64,000 nt of DNA from Halosimplex halophilum. GTDB lineage: Archaea > Halobacteriota > Halobacteria > Halobacteriales > Haloarculaceae. The first letter of the stretch is position 1. Each line of letters starts with the position of its first letter. The stretch spans positions 620,001-684,000 of the forward strand of contig NZ_ML214298.1 in NCBI RefSeq assembly GCF_004698125.1, written 5' to 3'. This document shows, piece by piece, positions 25,911 to 34,990 of this stretch. Made by a program: the position numbers and the translations under genes. The notes beneath the pieces are model-generated. The model saw only the letters and a list, made by a program, of their open reading frames with translations. It was not told the DNA's origin and did not search any database.

Positions 25911-26765
25911 ATGACGGAGCCGTCGACGATCGAGTTGCCGGACGGCCGGACGCTCTCCTACGCCGAGTACGGCGACCCTGAGGGGACGCCCGTCTTCGCC
26001 TTCCACGGCGTCATCGGGTCACGGCTGATGTGGTCGCTGTGCGACGAGGCCGCTCGCGAGCGGGGGGTCCGCCTGGTCGCGCCGGACCGCCCGGGGTTCG
26101 GCGCCTCGGCGTTCCAGCGCAACCGGCGCCTGCTCGACTGGCCGACCGACGTGTGCGCGCTGGCCGACTCGCTGGGCGTCGACCGCTTCGGCGTCGTCGG
26201 CTTCTCCGGCGGCGGGCCCCACGCGATGGCCTGCGCCCACGCCGCCCCCGACCGGGTCCGCGGCGTCGCGCTCGTGAGCACGGTCACGCCCCCCGAGACG
26301 CGGGACCGCGCGGACCCGTTCAACGAGGCGGTGCTGTCGGCGACGCGGTTCGTGCCGGGGTTCTCCCAGGCGGCGTTCGCCTCCTCGGCGTGGCTGGCCG
26401 AGAACGCCTGGCCGCAGTTCCGCACCGCGCTGAAGGCCGGTTCGCCCCCCGAGGACCGGGCGGTCTTCGACGGCCCGGCGGGCGAGACGCTGTTCGCCGA
26501 CGGCGCCGAGGCGTTCCGCAACGGCGCCCGCGGCCCGGCCCACGACCTGCCGCTCGTCGGCAACGACTGGGGGTTCGACGTCCGGGACTGCCGGGTCCCG
26601 GTCGACCTCTGGCACGGCCGCGCGGACGCGACCGTCGGTCCGGACCTGGCGCGGGCGTTCGGCGACCTGCTCCCCGAGGCCGACCTCTACCTCGGCGACG
26701 GCGCCCACTACTCGACGTACGTCGACAACCGCGGCGCCCTCCTCGACGCGGCCGCCGCGCGCTGA
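25911..26765 (+). CDS. Alpha/beta hydrolase
   Basis: A 284-residue alpha/beta hydrolase. Oxyanion FHGVIGSR, nucleophile elbow VGFSGGG (S99), acid in HGRADATVG and His in GDGAHYSTYV complete the triad in order. APDRPGFGAS and SLGVDRFGVV are typical of the esterase/epoxide-hydrolase group. Substrate unknown. The start is the ATG at 25911, which shares a 124-bp divergent region with the MBL gene. A copy of the dispersed repeat lies downstream. Confidence 0.92.
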   Translation: MTEPSTIELPDGRTLSYAEYGDPEGTPVFAFHGVIGSRLMWSLCDEAARERGVRLVAPDRPGFGASAFQRNRRLLDWPTDVCALADSLGVDRFGVVGFSGGGPHAMACAHAAPDRVRGVALVSTVTPPETRDRADPFNEAVLSATRFVPGFSQAAFASSAWLAENAWPQFRTALKAGSPPEDRAVFDGPAGETLFADGAEAFRNGARGPAHDLPLVGNDWGFDVRDCRVPVDLWHGRADATVGPDLARAFGDLLPEADLYLGDGAHYSTYVDNRGALLDAAAAR

Positions 26766-26836
26766 CCGACGGACTGCCTCGCGGAGTGGCGTTCAGTGCG
26801 AGCGGTGGCTGCCGCGGCCGCGGTGAGCGGTACGGT

Positions 26837-27118
26837 CGGCGTGCGCTGTCGCGCGCGTTCATGCGCGCGATGGAACCGCGCGAGGTCTTCGTGAACTGTG
26901 TGAACGAAGGCTCGTCGGAGCTTGCTCCGACGGTGGATTCGCGACTCGCGTGTCGCGAATCGGCTGGGGAGGCTCGTGGCCGTCTGCGGTGCGGTCGCGG
27001 TGCCGTGCTGTGCGGTCCCTGGCGTCCGCGCGAACGTGTGAGCGCGCCGAGGGCTTTCAGCACTTGCTGTCGGCTGCGGTCGAGATGACTGCTAGCGAGC
27101 GCGCCGAGGCGTTCACCG
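26837..27118 (+). repeat. Dispersed intergenic repeat, copy 2
   Basis: Lies inside the 462-bp gene-free stretch 26766-27227. It matches copy 1 (1560-1866) in order: hairpin with stem TCGCGCGC (26849-26856), loop GTTCAT and complement to 26870; an exact 26-bp block at 26956-26981 containing GGCTGGGGAGGCTCG; a 10-bp block at 26983-26992; an 18-bp block at 27005-27022; and GCCGAGGGCTTTCA at 27046-27059. Between hairpin and core it has extra inverted repeats (GTCGGAGC/GCTCCGAC near 26909 and TTCGCGACTCGCGTGTCGCGAA at 26939-26960). The remaining bases to 27227 show no gene. Confidence 0.8.
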
Positions 27119-27227
27119 TCGACTACGCTCGCCGCTCGCGGACGGACCAGCGGCTCGGCGGCAGAAACGGCGGATTCGGAGGGGCCAAAACGGGCTACCC
27201 GTGGTGCTCACGGGGCCACGAGGGCGG

Positions 27228-27590
<363 letters not shown>

Positions 27591-27646
27591 TCAGCGAGCA
27601 GACTTCCGACATTACGCATCCGCCTACGAAATCGACCTATTAAACA
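27591..27646 (-). promoter_or_regulatory. Possible SUI1 promoter and leader hairpin
   Basis: Minus-strand TTTAATAG (about 27638-27645) is the best TATA-like element upstream of SUI1, 117 nt before its start. If used, the mRNA would have a leader of about 90 nt containing a CTCGC/GCGAG hairpin with an 8-nt loop (27591-27608). The distance is unusual for a haloarchaeal gene, so this is tentative. Confidence 0.3.
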
Positions 27647-27716
27647 CTGTCGGGACTTCCCACGGTCGCCGCCCCGGCGGCCGGTCCGGCGGGCGCCGCG
27701 TCGTCGCGGAAACCCC

Positions 27717-27789
27717 GGACGCCGCGCCGGACGATCAGGCGCCGCGCCGGAACTCGGGCGCCGCGCCGGACGCTCAGGCGCCGCGCCAG
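27717..27789. repeat. GC-rich 19-21 bp tandem repeat across a stop codon
   Basis: Three and a half units based on GGCGCCGCGCCGGA with a variable 5-6 bp end, starting at about 27717, 27738, 27757 and 27777. The last unit encodes the C-terminal residues of the transglutaminase protein, and its TGA stop lies within the array. Confidence 0.8.
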
Positions 27790-30044
27790 CCGACCATCTC
27801 GTCGACGATGTCGACCGCCCGGTCGGCCTCCTCGCGGGTGACCCGGCCGGCGTACTTCGCGCGCTCGCGGATGGCCGCGACCTGCGCGGCCCGCTCGTCG
27901 GCGCCGACGGCGGCGAGGTACTGCCGCGGCGTCTCCTCGGGGCGGCGCGGGCGGTGGCGCTCGGCGAGGACGTACTCCAGGCGCTCGAAGGCCCGCTCGG
28001 CGTCGGTCTCGGGGTCGCTCGTCGGCTGGTAGCGCAGCCACACCGCCCGGTAGGCCCGGCCGGTGACGCCCGTCCGCCGGAGCGCGACGACCGCGCCGAC
28101 CAGGACGATGACCGACAGCGCCGCCTCCGCGCGGGTGGGCGGCCGACCGCCGAACGGTCCGGCCGCCCCGTCGTCGCCGTCCCCGGCGTCGTCGGCCTGA
28201 CCGCCGCCGCCGGGGGGATTGGTCGGCGGGGACGTGATGGTCGGACCCGAGACGTTCACGTTCCCGGAGGGACCGCCGCCGGGGCGAGTGATCCGGTCGG
28301 GGACGGTGACCTCGCCGGGGGCCTCCTGGGCGGGTTGCTCGGCGCGGGGCGTCAGCGGCGCGGGCGTGTCCGTCGGGGTCGGCGTCCACTCGCCGTCACC
28401 GGTCTCGTTCGTGTCCACGTCGGTCCGGTTGTTCTCGCGGGCCGCCGCGAGTTCGCCCTGTTCGGCGCTCACCCGGGGGCCGGTCGGCGTCGGGTCGAAG
28501 CGCACCCAGCCCACCTCGGGGAAGAACACCTCGACCCACGCGTGGGCGTTGTAGCCGCGGACGACCCACTCGTCCTCGGCGACGCGCTCGCCGGGCGTGT
28601 AGCCGACGGCCATCCGCGCCGGGATGTCCTGGCTCCGCAGCATCGTCACCATCGTCGTCGCGAAGTACGTGCAGTAGCCGGCGTCCATCTCGAAGAGGAA
28701 CTCGTCGGCGACGTTGCCGCGGGGCCGGTCCACGTCCAGCGAGTAGTTCTTGTTGTTCTCCAGCCACCGCTCGACGACGCGGGCGGTCGCGTAGGGGTTG
28801 TCCGCGCGGGCGGTGATCCGGGCGGTGCGCTCGCCGACGCGGTCGGGCGTGCTCGACGGCAGCCGCGTGTACCGCTCGGCGACCGCCGAGGGGTAGTCCG
28901 TCCCGGCCGACCGCAGGTCGCGGGCGCTCGCGACGGGGACGCGGCTGGTGACGCTGTAGCGCTCCCCGCGCTCCAGCGTGCCGTCCAGCGCCAGCCCGTC
29001 GAGGTCGGTCACGCGCGTCCGGTCGGCGACGCTGCCGTCGACCTCCACGGGCTTCCAGACCGCCGGCAGGACCCCGATCTCGTCGATGGCGGTGACGGTC
29101 TGGCGGACCGTCCGGCTCTGGCCGGCCGGCCCCTGCAGGCGCCCGCTGTAGGAGTGGCTGCTCCCGGTGCGGACCCAGCCGTCGCCGGTGTAGCGGTCGT
29201 AGCTGCCGATCCGCCAGTAGGACTCGGCGTCGCTCTCGACGCGGAACCGCACCTCCGGCGACAGCGAGAGGTTGCCGGCGACCCCCAGCTGGCTGTCGGC
29301 CCGCACGAGGTTCGCCTCGACGGTACCGCCGGCGCCGGGACCGCCGGTCTGGAAGCTCGACCACGTGTCGGCGGTCCGCGAGGGGCCGGCCGGGACGACC
29401 GGCGCGACCGCCGAGAGGACGATCAGCGCCGCCAGCAGGACCGCCAGCGGCTCGGCCGCCTTCAGGGAGTCCCCCCGGCGGTCCATGTCGCCGACGGCGA
29501 CGGCGACGATCCCGCCGACGACGCCCAGCAGCGTCGTCACGTTCGCGGCGTCGCCGGTCAACACGAGAAATCCGAGCGTCGCCCCGCCGGCGACGACGCT
29601 CCCGACGTAGCGGCGCCGCATGGCGAGATACCACGTCAGGAACAGGGGACCGGGCGAGACGCCGAGCACCCACAGGTCGACGTTGGTCACCTGCAGCAGC
29701 GACCGCCCGGTCATCAGCGCGATGGCGTCGGTGACCAGCGGGACCAGCGGCGGCTGGCGCGGCAGGCTGAAGATGTACAGCGTCAGCCCGCCGGCCAGCA
29801 GGCCGACGGCGACGACCGCCGCCCAGCGCAGCCGCAGCGACCGCGACAGCGCCGTCGCCGCTCCCAGCGCCAGCGCCGACAGGACGAGAAAGCCCGTCGG
29901 GTCGCCCGTCACGTCGATGAAGCGGTAGAAGACGGAGCCGTAGGCCGCGACCAGCAGCCCCACCCCGCCGAGCGCGACCGCTCTGACGGGGTCGACCTCG
30001 TCGAAGTCGAACGCGGCGTCGGCCGCGCGCGTCCCGACGCTCAC
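27774..30044 (-). CDS. Transglutaminase-domain membrane protein (DUF3488/DUF4129 type)
   Basis: A 756-residue TgpA-like protein. N-terminal half: about six membrane helices (23-210). The extracellular transglutaminase-like core has DAGYCTYFATTMV with the catalytic Cys, GYNAHAWVEVFF with His and VRFDPTP with Asp. Then a Thr/Pro/Gly-rich linker, a last membrane helix (VIVLVGAVVALRR) and a cytoplasmic DUF4129 tail. I start at the GTG at 30044, overlapping the DUF58 stop by GTGA. Last gene of the MoxR-DUF58-transglutaminase operon, presumed to modify or cleave extracellular proteins. Confidence 0.92.
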   Translation of the reverse strand: MSVGTRAADAAFDFDEVDPVRAVALGGVGLLVAAYGSVFYRFIDVTGDPTGFLVLSALALGAATALSRSLRLRWAAVVAVGLLAGGLTLYIFSLPRQPPLVPLVTDAIALMTGRSLLQVTNVDLWVLGVSPGPLFLTWYLAMRRRYVGSVVAGGATLGFLVLTGDAANVTTLLGVVGGIVAVAVGDMDRRGDSLKAAEPLAVLLAALIVLSAVAPVVPAGPSRTADTWSSFQTGGPGAGGTVEANLVRADSQLGVAGNLSLSPEVRFRVESDAESYWRIGSYDRYTGDGWVRTGSSHSYSGRLQGPAGQSRTVRQTVTAIDEIGVLPAVWKPVEVDGSVADRTRVTDLDGLALDGTLERGERYSVTSRVPVASARDLRSAGTDYPSAVAERYTRLPSSTPDRVGERTARITARADNPYATARVVERWLENNKNYSLDVDRPRGNVADEFLFEMDAGYCTYFATTMVTMLRSQDIPARMAVGYTPGERVAEDEWVVRGYNAHAWVEVFFPEVGWVRFDPTPTGPRVSAEQGELAAARENNRTDVDTNETGDGEWTPTPTDTPAPLTPRAEQPAQEAPGEVTVPDRITRPGGGPSGNVNVSGPTITSPPTNPPGGGGQADDAGDGDDGAAGPFGGRPPTRAEAALSVIVLVGAVVALRRTGVTGRAYRAVWLRYQPTSDPETDAERAFERLEYVLAERHRPRRPEETPRQYLAAVGADERAAQVAAIRERAKYAGRVTREEADRAVDIVDEMVGWRGA

Positions 30045-31060
30045 GACTCGACCCCCCGCGTGGTCAGCGGGTTCTCGCGACTGACCGTGATCTCCTCGAA
30101 GTCGCGCTCGTCGGCGCCGAAGGTGATCGAGACGCCGTCGCCGGTGGCCCGGACCACCACGTCGGCGTCGGCGAGGACGTCGTCGTCGAGCACGTACGAC
30201 TGGAACGGCGAGGTGAAGTCGGTGTCCGTCTCCGCGAGCGCGGCCAGCAGCCGCTGGCGGTGGCCCTCGCCGCGGCCCAGCCGGACGTGGGCGTCGGGCA
30301 GCCGCAGCTCGACGGCCAGCCCCGCGTCCAGCGCCATGACGGCCACGCTGGCGGCGGCGGCCGCCATCTCGTCGACACTCCCCGCCTGCCCCGTCGCCGC
30401 GATCGTGAGGTCGTCGTCCTCGACGCGGTTGTCGGCGAACTGCGTCACGTAGATCTCGTCGGGGGACTTGGCGGTGGACTTCCAGTGGACGTCCCGCAGC
30501 GGGTCGCCCGGCGCGTACTCGCGGACGGAGTCGAACTCCTGGCGCTCGATCTCGGAGCGTTCGAGGACGTGTTGCAGGACGACCTCCCGCCCGGCGACCT
30601 GGTAGACCGGCGGGTAGACGAGCACGCGCGTCTCCGCCCCCGACCGGGTGGTCCGCTCGACCAGCCCCAGCATGTCGCGGACGCGGATCTCCAGCGGACC
30701 GAGCCTGTGGCGGCCCCGCTCGACGCAGGTCAGCGTGTAGGTGAGCGTCGTCGGCAGCGACGCCTCGGCGCTGGCGCCCTCGGCGGTCAGCCCGTCGGGG
30801 ACGGTCTCCTCGATCTCGGCGACGCCGCCGCCGTCGACCGCGACGCTCACCTCGCGGGTGTCGCCGGGGAAGGCGGCTGGGACGTGGTCGCGGTCGACCG
30901 TCGGCGCCGGCGTGCGCCACAGCTGGACCGTCGAGGCGACCAGCGCGAGGACGGCGGGCGCGGCGATAGCGTTGAGCGCGCGGGCGCCGTAGGTGAGCGC
31001 CAGCACCTCCGCGAGGACGACCACCCCCAGGACGCCGTAGCCTCTGCGTGTCAGCTGCAT
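30041..31060 (-). CDS. DUF58 domain protein
   Basis: A 339-residue membrane-anchored protein with two N-terminal hydrophobic segments (about 9-45) and a DUF58 domain. The DUF58 signature FDSVREYAPGDPLRDVHWKSTAKS is complete. The C-terminal part is a vWA-like fold (VMALDAGLAVELRL). Family members work with MoxR ATPases. Start at the ATG at 31060 overlaps the MoxR stop by TGATG; a GTG one codon upstream is an equal alternative. It overlaps the transglutaminase gene by GTGA, so the three genes are coupled. Confidence 0.92.
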   Translation of the reverse strand: MQLTRRGYGVLGVVVLAEVLALTYGARALNAIAAPAVLALVASTVQLWRTPAPTVDRDHVPAAFPGDTREVSVAVDGGGVAEIEETVPDGLTAEGASAEASLPTTLTYTLTCVERGRHRLGPLEIRVRDMLGLVERTTRSGAETRVLVYPPVYQVAGREVVLQHVLERSEIERQEFDSVREYAPGDPLRDVHWKSTAKSPDEIYVTQFADNRVEDDDLTIAATGQAGSVDEMAAAAASVAVMALDAGLAVELRLPDAHVRLGRGEGHRQRLLAALAETDTDFTSPFQSYVLDDDVLADADVVVRATGDGVSITFGADERDFEEITVSRENPLTTRGVES

Positions 31061-32028
31061 CACTCGACGCGGACTGATTCGAGCGCGTTCTCGACGACGG
31101 CCCGCGGCGTCGTCTCGTCCGTACTCGTCCGGATGCGGTGCGGGAAGACGACCTCGGCCTCCGTCTGCACGTCGTCGGGGATGACGTAGTCCCGGCCCGC
31201 CAGGATCGCCCGGCCCTGCGCGGCGCGCAGGACCGCCAGCCCGCCGCGGGGACTGACCCCGAGTTCGGCGTGGCGGCGGGTGAACTGCGACAGCCGCGTC
31301 ACGTACGCGCGGACGCTCTCCTCGACGGTGACGTTCGCGGCCGTCTCGCGGGCCCGGCGCAGGTCGTCCAGCGTCGCCACCGACCCCAGCTCCTCGATGG
31401 GGTGGTGGCCGACCATCCGGTCCAGCATCTCCGTCTCCTCGTCGCGGCCGGGGTAGCCCAGCTGCAGCTTCTTCATGAACCGGTCGAGCTCGGCCATCGG
31501 CAGCTCGTAGGTGCGGTCGCGCTCGACGGTGTTCTGGGTCGCGATGACGGTGAAGGGGTGGGGCAGGCTGTGGGTCTCCCCGTCGACGGTGACCTGGTCT
31601 TCCTCCATGGCCTCCAGCAGCGCCGACTGGGTCTTCGGCGGCGCGCGGTTGATCTCGTCGCCGAGGACGACGTTGGCGAAGACGGGACCGGGGCGGAACT
31701 CGAAGGTCTCGGTCTCCTGGTTGTAGACGTTGACGCCGGTCACGTCCGAGGGGAGCAGGTCGGGCGTGAACTGGACCCGCTTGAACGAGCCGTCGAACGA
31801 CCGCGAGACCGCGCGGGCGAGCATCGTCTTGCCGACGCCGGGCACGTCCTCCAGCAGGATGTGCCCGCGGCCGAGCAGGGCGGTGAGGATGTGCTCGACC
31901 TCGTTGTGGTGGCCGACGATCACCTGTTCGACGTTGTCGACGACCCGCGAGACCACCGCCTGCGCGTCGTCTACGTCTTCGACCGTGCTCTCCTGGCGAC
32001 CGGAGACTGGGGTGTCTGTGTCTGTCAT
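31060..32028 (-). CDS. MoxR family AAA+ ATPase
   Basis: A 322-residue MoxR ATPase. Walker A GVGKTMLAR, Walker B VVLGDEINRAPPKTQ, sensor 1 VIATQNT, arginine finger region MAELDRFMKKL, and the C-terminal lid (SPRGGLAVLRAAQGRAIL). These are chaperone-like ATPases that activate partners with DUF58/vWA domains. It is the first gene of the operon. Starts at the ATG at 32028. Paired small hairpins lie upstream. Confidence 0.95.
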   Translation of the reverse strand: MTDTDTPVSGRQESTVEDVDDAQAVVSRVVDNVEQVIVGHHNEVEHILTALLGRGHILLEDVPGVGKTMLARAVSRSFDGSFKRVQFTPDLLPSDVTGVNVYNQETETFEFRPGPVFANVVLGDEINRAPPKTQSALLEAMEEDQVTVDGETHSLPHPFTVIATQNTVERDRTYELPMAELDRFMKKLQLGYPGRDEETEMLDRMVGHHPIEELGSVATLDDLRRARETAANVTVEESVRAYVTRLSQFTRRHAELGVSPRGGLAVLRAAQGRAILAGRDYVIPDDVQTEAEVVFPHRIRTSTDETTPRAVVENALESVRVE

Positions 32029-32362
32029 TGGTGGCTACGGCTCCGACCCGCCGCGGCGCGGTCCGCGGCGCCGACGGCGACCGGTGGCGTGGGACGCTCT
32101 CCCACGGGCGGCGTGGGACGAACTCCCACAGGGCGTTCGGTATCGTGCCTTATGGCCGGAGACAGGTAACTTTGCTGGCCGTCTCCCCGGGGCGACGGCC
32201 CGCGGCACGCGGAGCGCGCCTGCCGAGCCCCACACGAGGTCGAGCGGGACACCGACCGCACCGGGACGACCGCTCGCCGCCGTCGCTCCCCGGCTGGGCG
32301 CCCCCGCTTCGGCCCAGTCGCCAGGCATCACCCCTTTCCCGCGGAGGGACCATACTCGAGTG
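32029..32362. other. Intergenic region between MoxR operon and HTH_10 gene
   Basis: A 334-bp divergent region without a gene. It holds two identical-stem inverted repeats near the MoxR side (32089-32129) and GC-rich sequence elsewhere. No strong TATA-like element stands out on either strand. Confidence 0.5.
32089..32129 (-). promoter_or_regulatory. Twin inverted repeats upstream of MoxR operon
   Basis: Two copies of GTGGGA-N5-TCCCAC, at 32089-32105 and 32113-32129, spaced exactly 24 bp start to start. Spacers are CGCTC and CGAAC. They lie 61-101 bp before the MoxR ATG. Two matching palindromes at this spacing could bind a dimeric regulator on one or nearby faces, or fold as hairpins. Confidence 0.45.
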
Positions 32363-33022
32363 ATGGCCACCGAGGCGACGTTCACGGTCCCGTCCGACCA
32401 GTTCCCCCTGGGTAGCGTGTTCGCGGAGCTGCCGGGAGTCACGGTCGAACTCGAGCGGATCATCCCGTCCCGGGACGTCGTCGTCCCCTACTTCTGGGTC
32501 CGGGGGACCGACGTCGACGACATCGAAGGCGCGTTCCGCGACCACCCCGGCGTGGCGGACATCCGCCAGGTCGACGCCGTCGCGGACCAGCGGCTCCTGC
32601 GCGTCGAGTGGGCGACCGAATACGACGGCGTGCTGAGCGCGCTGGTCGAGACGAGCGTCCCGCTCATCGAGGCCGTCGGCACCAGCGAACAGTGGACGTT
32701 CGACGTTCGCGGCGACGACCGCCGGGATATCGCGGCGTTTCAGGACCGCTGCAGGGAACTGGACGTGCCGATCACGCTCACCGGGTTGCACGCGCTCACT
32801 CCCATCGATTCCGACGTCGAGACCGCGCTCACCGACAAACAACGGGAGGTACTGGTCCTCGCGTACGAGCGGGGGTACTTCGACACGCCGCGGGCGGTAA
32901 CCATGGAAGACCTCGGCGACGAACTCGGGGTCACACAGCAGGCGGTCGCGTCCCGTCTCCGCCGCGGGATCGAGGCGATACTCGGAACGACGCTCGATGG
33001 GAGACAGCCGCCCGATCCCTGA
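32363..33022 (+). CDS. Bat-like HTH_10 transcriptional regulator
   Basis: A 219-residue protein with an N-terminal bacterioopsin-activator-like sensor region (about 1-150; VPYFWVRG, LRVEWATEYDGVL, WTFDVRGDDRR) and a C-terminal HTH_10 (TDKQREVLVLAYERGYFDTPRAVTMEDLGDELGVTQQAVASRLRRGIEAIL). Common in Halobacteria, where it acts in stress or light responses; the target is unknown. Followed 59 bp later on the same strand by a DUF7344 gene. Similar to the HTH_10 gene at 50434. Confidence 0.9.
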   Translation: MATEATFTVPSDQFPLGSVFAELPGVTVELERIIPSRDVVVPYFWVRGTDVDDIEGAFRDHPGVADIRQVDAVADQRLLRVEWATEYDGVLSALVETSVPLIEAVGTSEQWTFDVRGDDRRDIAAFQDRCRELDVPITLTGLHALTPIDSDVETALTDKQREVLVLAYERGYFDTPRAVTMEDLGDELGVTQQAVASRLRRGIEAILGTTLDGRQPPDP

Positions 33023-33081
33023 TAAAGGCGTTGTGTACCCAAAAGTGGGAGTGACCCGTCTCGGACGGCTACGGGGAGGCA

Positions 33082-33438
33082 ATGGTTGGGACCAACCTCG
33101 ACGCGGACACAGTCATCGACCTCTGTCGGGACAGAGACCGCCGGATCGTTCTCGCCGTCCTCGCGGACCGCGGGCAGCCGGAGACGCTCGACGCGCTCGC
33201 CGAGGCAGTCGTGGAACACAACGACGACATCGCGACCGGGCCGTCCGACGAGACCGTCGCCCGGATCAAGACATCGCTGTATCACTGTCACGTCCCGAAA
33301 CTGGTGGACGCCGGCCTCGTCACGTTCGACGCCGACCGGAAACTGGTGGAACCGAACGAGGGGATCGAACGGATCGAGCGACACCTCGCGTCGGTCGCGT
33401 CGTTCGAGCGGACACTGTCGGCGTCCGCCAGTCGGTAG
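33082..33438 (+). CDS. DUF7344-type winged-helix protein
   Basis: A 118-residue protein with a winged-helix pattern: RDRDRRIVLAVLADRGQPETLDALAEAVVEHN, then RIKTSLYHCHVPKLVDAGLVTFDADRKLV. The LYHxHxPKL motif with following Asp is the hallmark of haloarchaeal DUF7344, a putative DNA-binding family. It follows the HTH_10 gene on the same strand. A second member occurs at 53535. Confidence 0.8.
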   Translation: MVGTNLDADTVIDLCRDRDRRIVLAVLADRGQPETLDALAEAVVEHNDDIATGPSDETVARIKTSLYHCHVPKLVDAGLVTFDADRKLVEPNEGIERIERHLASVASFERTLSASASR

Positions 33439-33498
33439 TTCCCGACGGCGGGCCGGCCGTGGTCCGACCGCCGCCCGGTGACGCGGCACCCCGGCGAG

Positions 33499-33954
33499 CT
33501 ACCACTCCTTGCAGTCCGGACAGACAAGCCCCTCGTCGCTCCGCCACCGCCGGTCGACCGTCTCGCCGCAGGCCGCGCAGGTCCCGCCGTCGCGGCTCCA
33601 GGCGTAGGTCGACTCGGCCGGGTCGACGGTCGGCGGGTCGACGCGGACGCCGTCCGCTGTCTCACCGCCGTCCTCGTCGGCCTCGCCGGCCTCGGCGGTC
33701 ACGGCCGTTTCTGCGTCGCTCCCGCCGCTGTCGTCGTCGCCGTCTCTCTCCGGGGCCATCTCCCCGTCCGAATCGCTCGGTTCGGTCGCGTCGGTCGACT
33801 CGTCGGGGCCGCCCGTCTCGGCCGCGCCGTCCGAGTCGTCCGCGCCGGTCCCGGCCGGTCCGTCGTCGGCCGCCGCCGTGGGCCGGTCGGACGGCCCGTC
33901 GGTGCCGTCCCCGTCGCCGCCGTCCAGAAAGTCGTCGAGCGACCGGTCTCCCAT
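33499..33954 (-). CDS. Acidic zinc-ribbon protein
   Basis: A 151-residue protein. The first 110 residues are a highly acidic, probably disordered region. The C-terminal 35 residues form a zinc ribbon, CAACGETVDRRW...LVCPDCKEW, with CxxC pairs. It starts MGDRSLDDFLDGGDG. Such haloarchaeal proteins are numerous; the role is unknown. It converges with the DUF7344 gene. Confidence 0.75.
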   Translation of the reverse strand: MGDRSLDDFLDGGDGDGTDGPSDRPTAAADDGPAGTGADDSDGAAETGGPDESTDATEPSDSDGEMAPERDGDDDSGGSDAETAVTAEAGEADEDGGETADGVRVDPPTVDPAESTYAWSRDGGTCAACGETVDRRWRSDEGLVCPDCKEW

Positions 33955-34052
33955 GCGTCGTCGTGGTCGCTCGCCCCTCTTAGCGCTGGCGACCCGGGCC
34001 GTGCGCCGACCCGCGCGAACCCGTCGGTTCCGGTCCGACCGCGCGCCGACCG

Positions 34053-34703
34053 CTACGACCGCGCGTCCTCGACGGCCTCGACGAACGCCGCCGCCGACTC
34101 GCGGACGCCGTCCCAGTCCTCGCGTTCGATGGCGTCGTAGTCGACCAGCGCCGACCCCGCGCCGACCGCGACCGCGCCGGCCTCGAAGTAGTCGGCGACG
34201 TTGTCCGTCGAGACGCCGCCGGTCGGCATGATCGGCACGTCGCCCAGCGGGCCCTGGAGCGCGCCGATGTGGCCCGGCCCCACGGTCGAGGCGGGGAACA
34301 TCTTCAGCACGTCCGCGCCGGCCTCCATCGCCTCGGCCGCCTCGGTCGGCGTCATCACGCCGGGGATGCAGACGACGCCCTCGCGATTACAGACGTCGAT
34401 CACGTCCTCGTTGAGGTTGGGCGCGAGGACGAACTCCGCGCCGGCCTCGATGACGTTGCGCGCGGCCGCGGCGTCCATGACCGTCCCCGCGCCGACGATG
34501 GCGTCGGTGTCTGCCATCGCGCGGTCCACGTCCGCGATCATCTCGCTGCAGCGTTTCGCGTCGGCAGTCACCTCCAGCGCGGTGACCCCGCCCTCGTGGA
34601 CCGCCTCGGCGACCGGTACGATGTCGTCCTCGTCGATGCCCCGCAGGACCGCCGTCACGCCGCTGTCGACGATCCGCCGGCGGATCTCGTGTTTGTCCGT
34701 CAT
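34053..34703 (-). CDS. KDPG/KHG-type class I aldolase
   Basis: A 216-residue class I aldolase of the Eda family that cleaves 2-keto-3-deoxy-6-phosphogluconate (or 4-hydroxy-2-oxoglutarate). Schiff-base Lys is K134 in DVLKMFPAS; E44 (LEVTADAK) is the general base and R21 (VLRG) binds carboxylate; GGVSTDN closes the barrel. In haloarchaea the bacterial-type KdgA serves the semi-phosphorylative Entner-Doudoroff route. The start at 34703 gives the canonical TDKHEIRRRIVDSG. It stands alone. Confidence 0.92.
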   Translation of the reverse strand: MTDKHEIRRRIVDSGVTAVLRGIDEDDIVPVAEAVHEGGVTALEVTADAKRCSEMIADVDRAMADTDAIVGAGTVMDAAAARNVIEAGAEFVLAPNLNEDVIDVCNREGVVCIPGVMTPTEAAEAMEAGADVLKMFPASTVGPGHIGALQGPLGDVPIMPTGGVSTDNVADYFEAGAVAVGAGSALVDYDAIEREDWDGVRESAAAFVEAVEDARS

Positions 34704-34827
34704 GGCCGGACCTGCGGCCGGCGGGGCCAAAAGGGTACCCGGTCCGCGCGGGCGGTCGACCGCCCCGACCGCACCGGCGACGCTCGACCCTCGACATCCT
34801 TATTCGCCGCGAGCGCCTATCACGGAT

Positions 34828-34950
34828 ATGACAGACGATCCCGACCCCCGCACGACGATGGCCCGCGACGGCTTCCCCCGGATGCCCGGCGCCCTGCTGG
34901 TCGGCCTCCTCGTCCTCCTGCTGGTCCTCTACGTGCTGCTCGTCGGCTGA
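34828..34950 (+). CDS. Small single-pass membrane protein
   Basis: A 40-residue open frame: a charged N-terminus (TDDPDPRTTMARDGFPR) and one C-terminal membrane helix (ALLVGLLVLLLVLYVLL). The helix runs to the last residue. It is too short for usual gene finders. Clean start, acidic/basic pattern and placement between two convergent-strand genes make it plausible, though only conservation would prove it. Confidence 0.5.
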   Translation: MTDDPDPRTTMARDGFPRMPGALLVGLLVLLLVLYVLLVG

Positions 34951-34990
34951 GCGGGCGGTCGCGGTCGTACCGCTCGCCCGGCCCGTCCGC

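Noticed and set aside
27954-30452. 832-residue antisense open frame over the transglutaminase and DUF58 genes
   Set aside because: It mirrors the codon bias of the real genes and has no domain.
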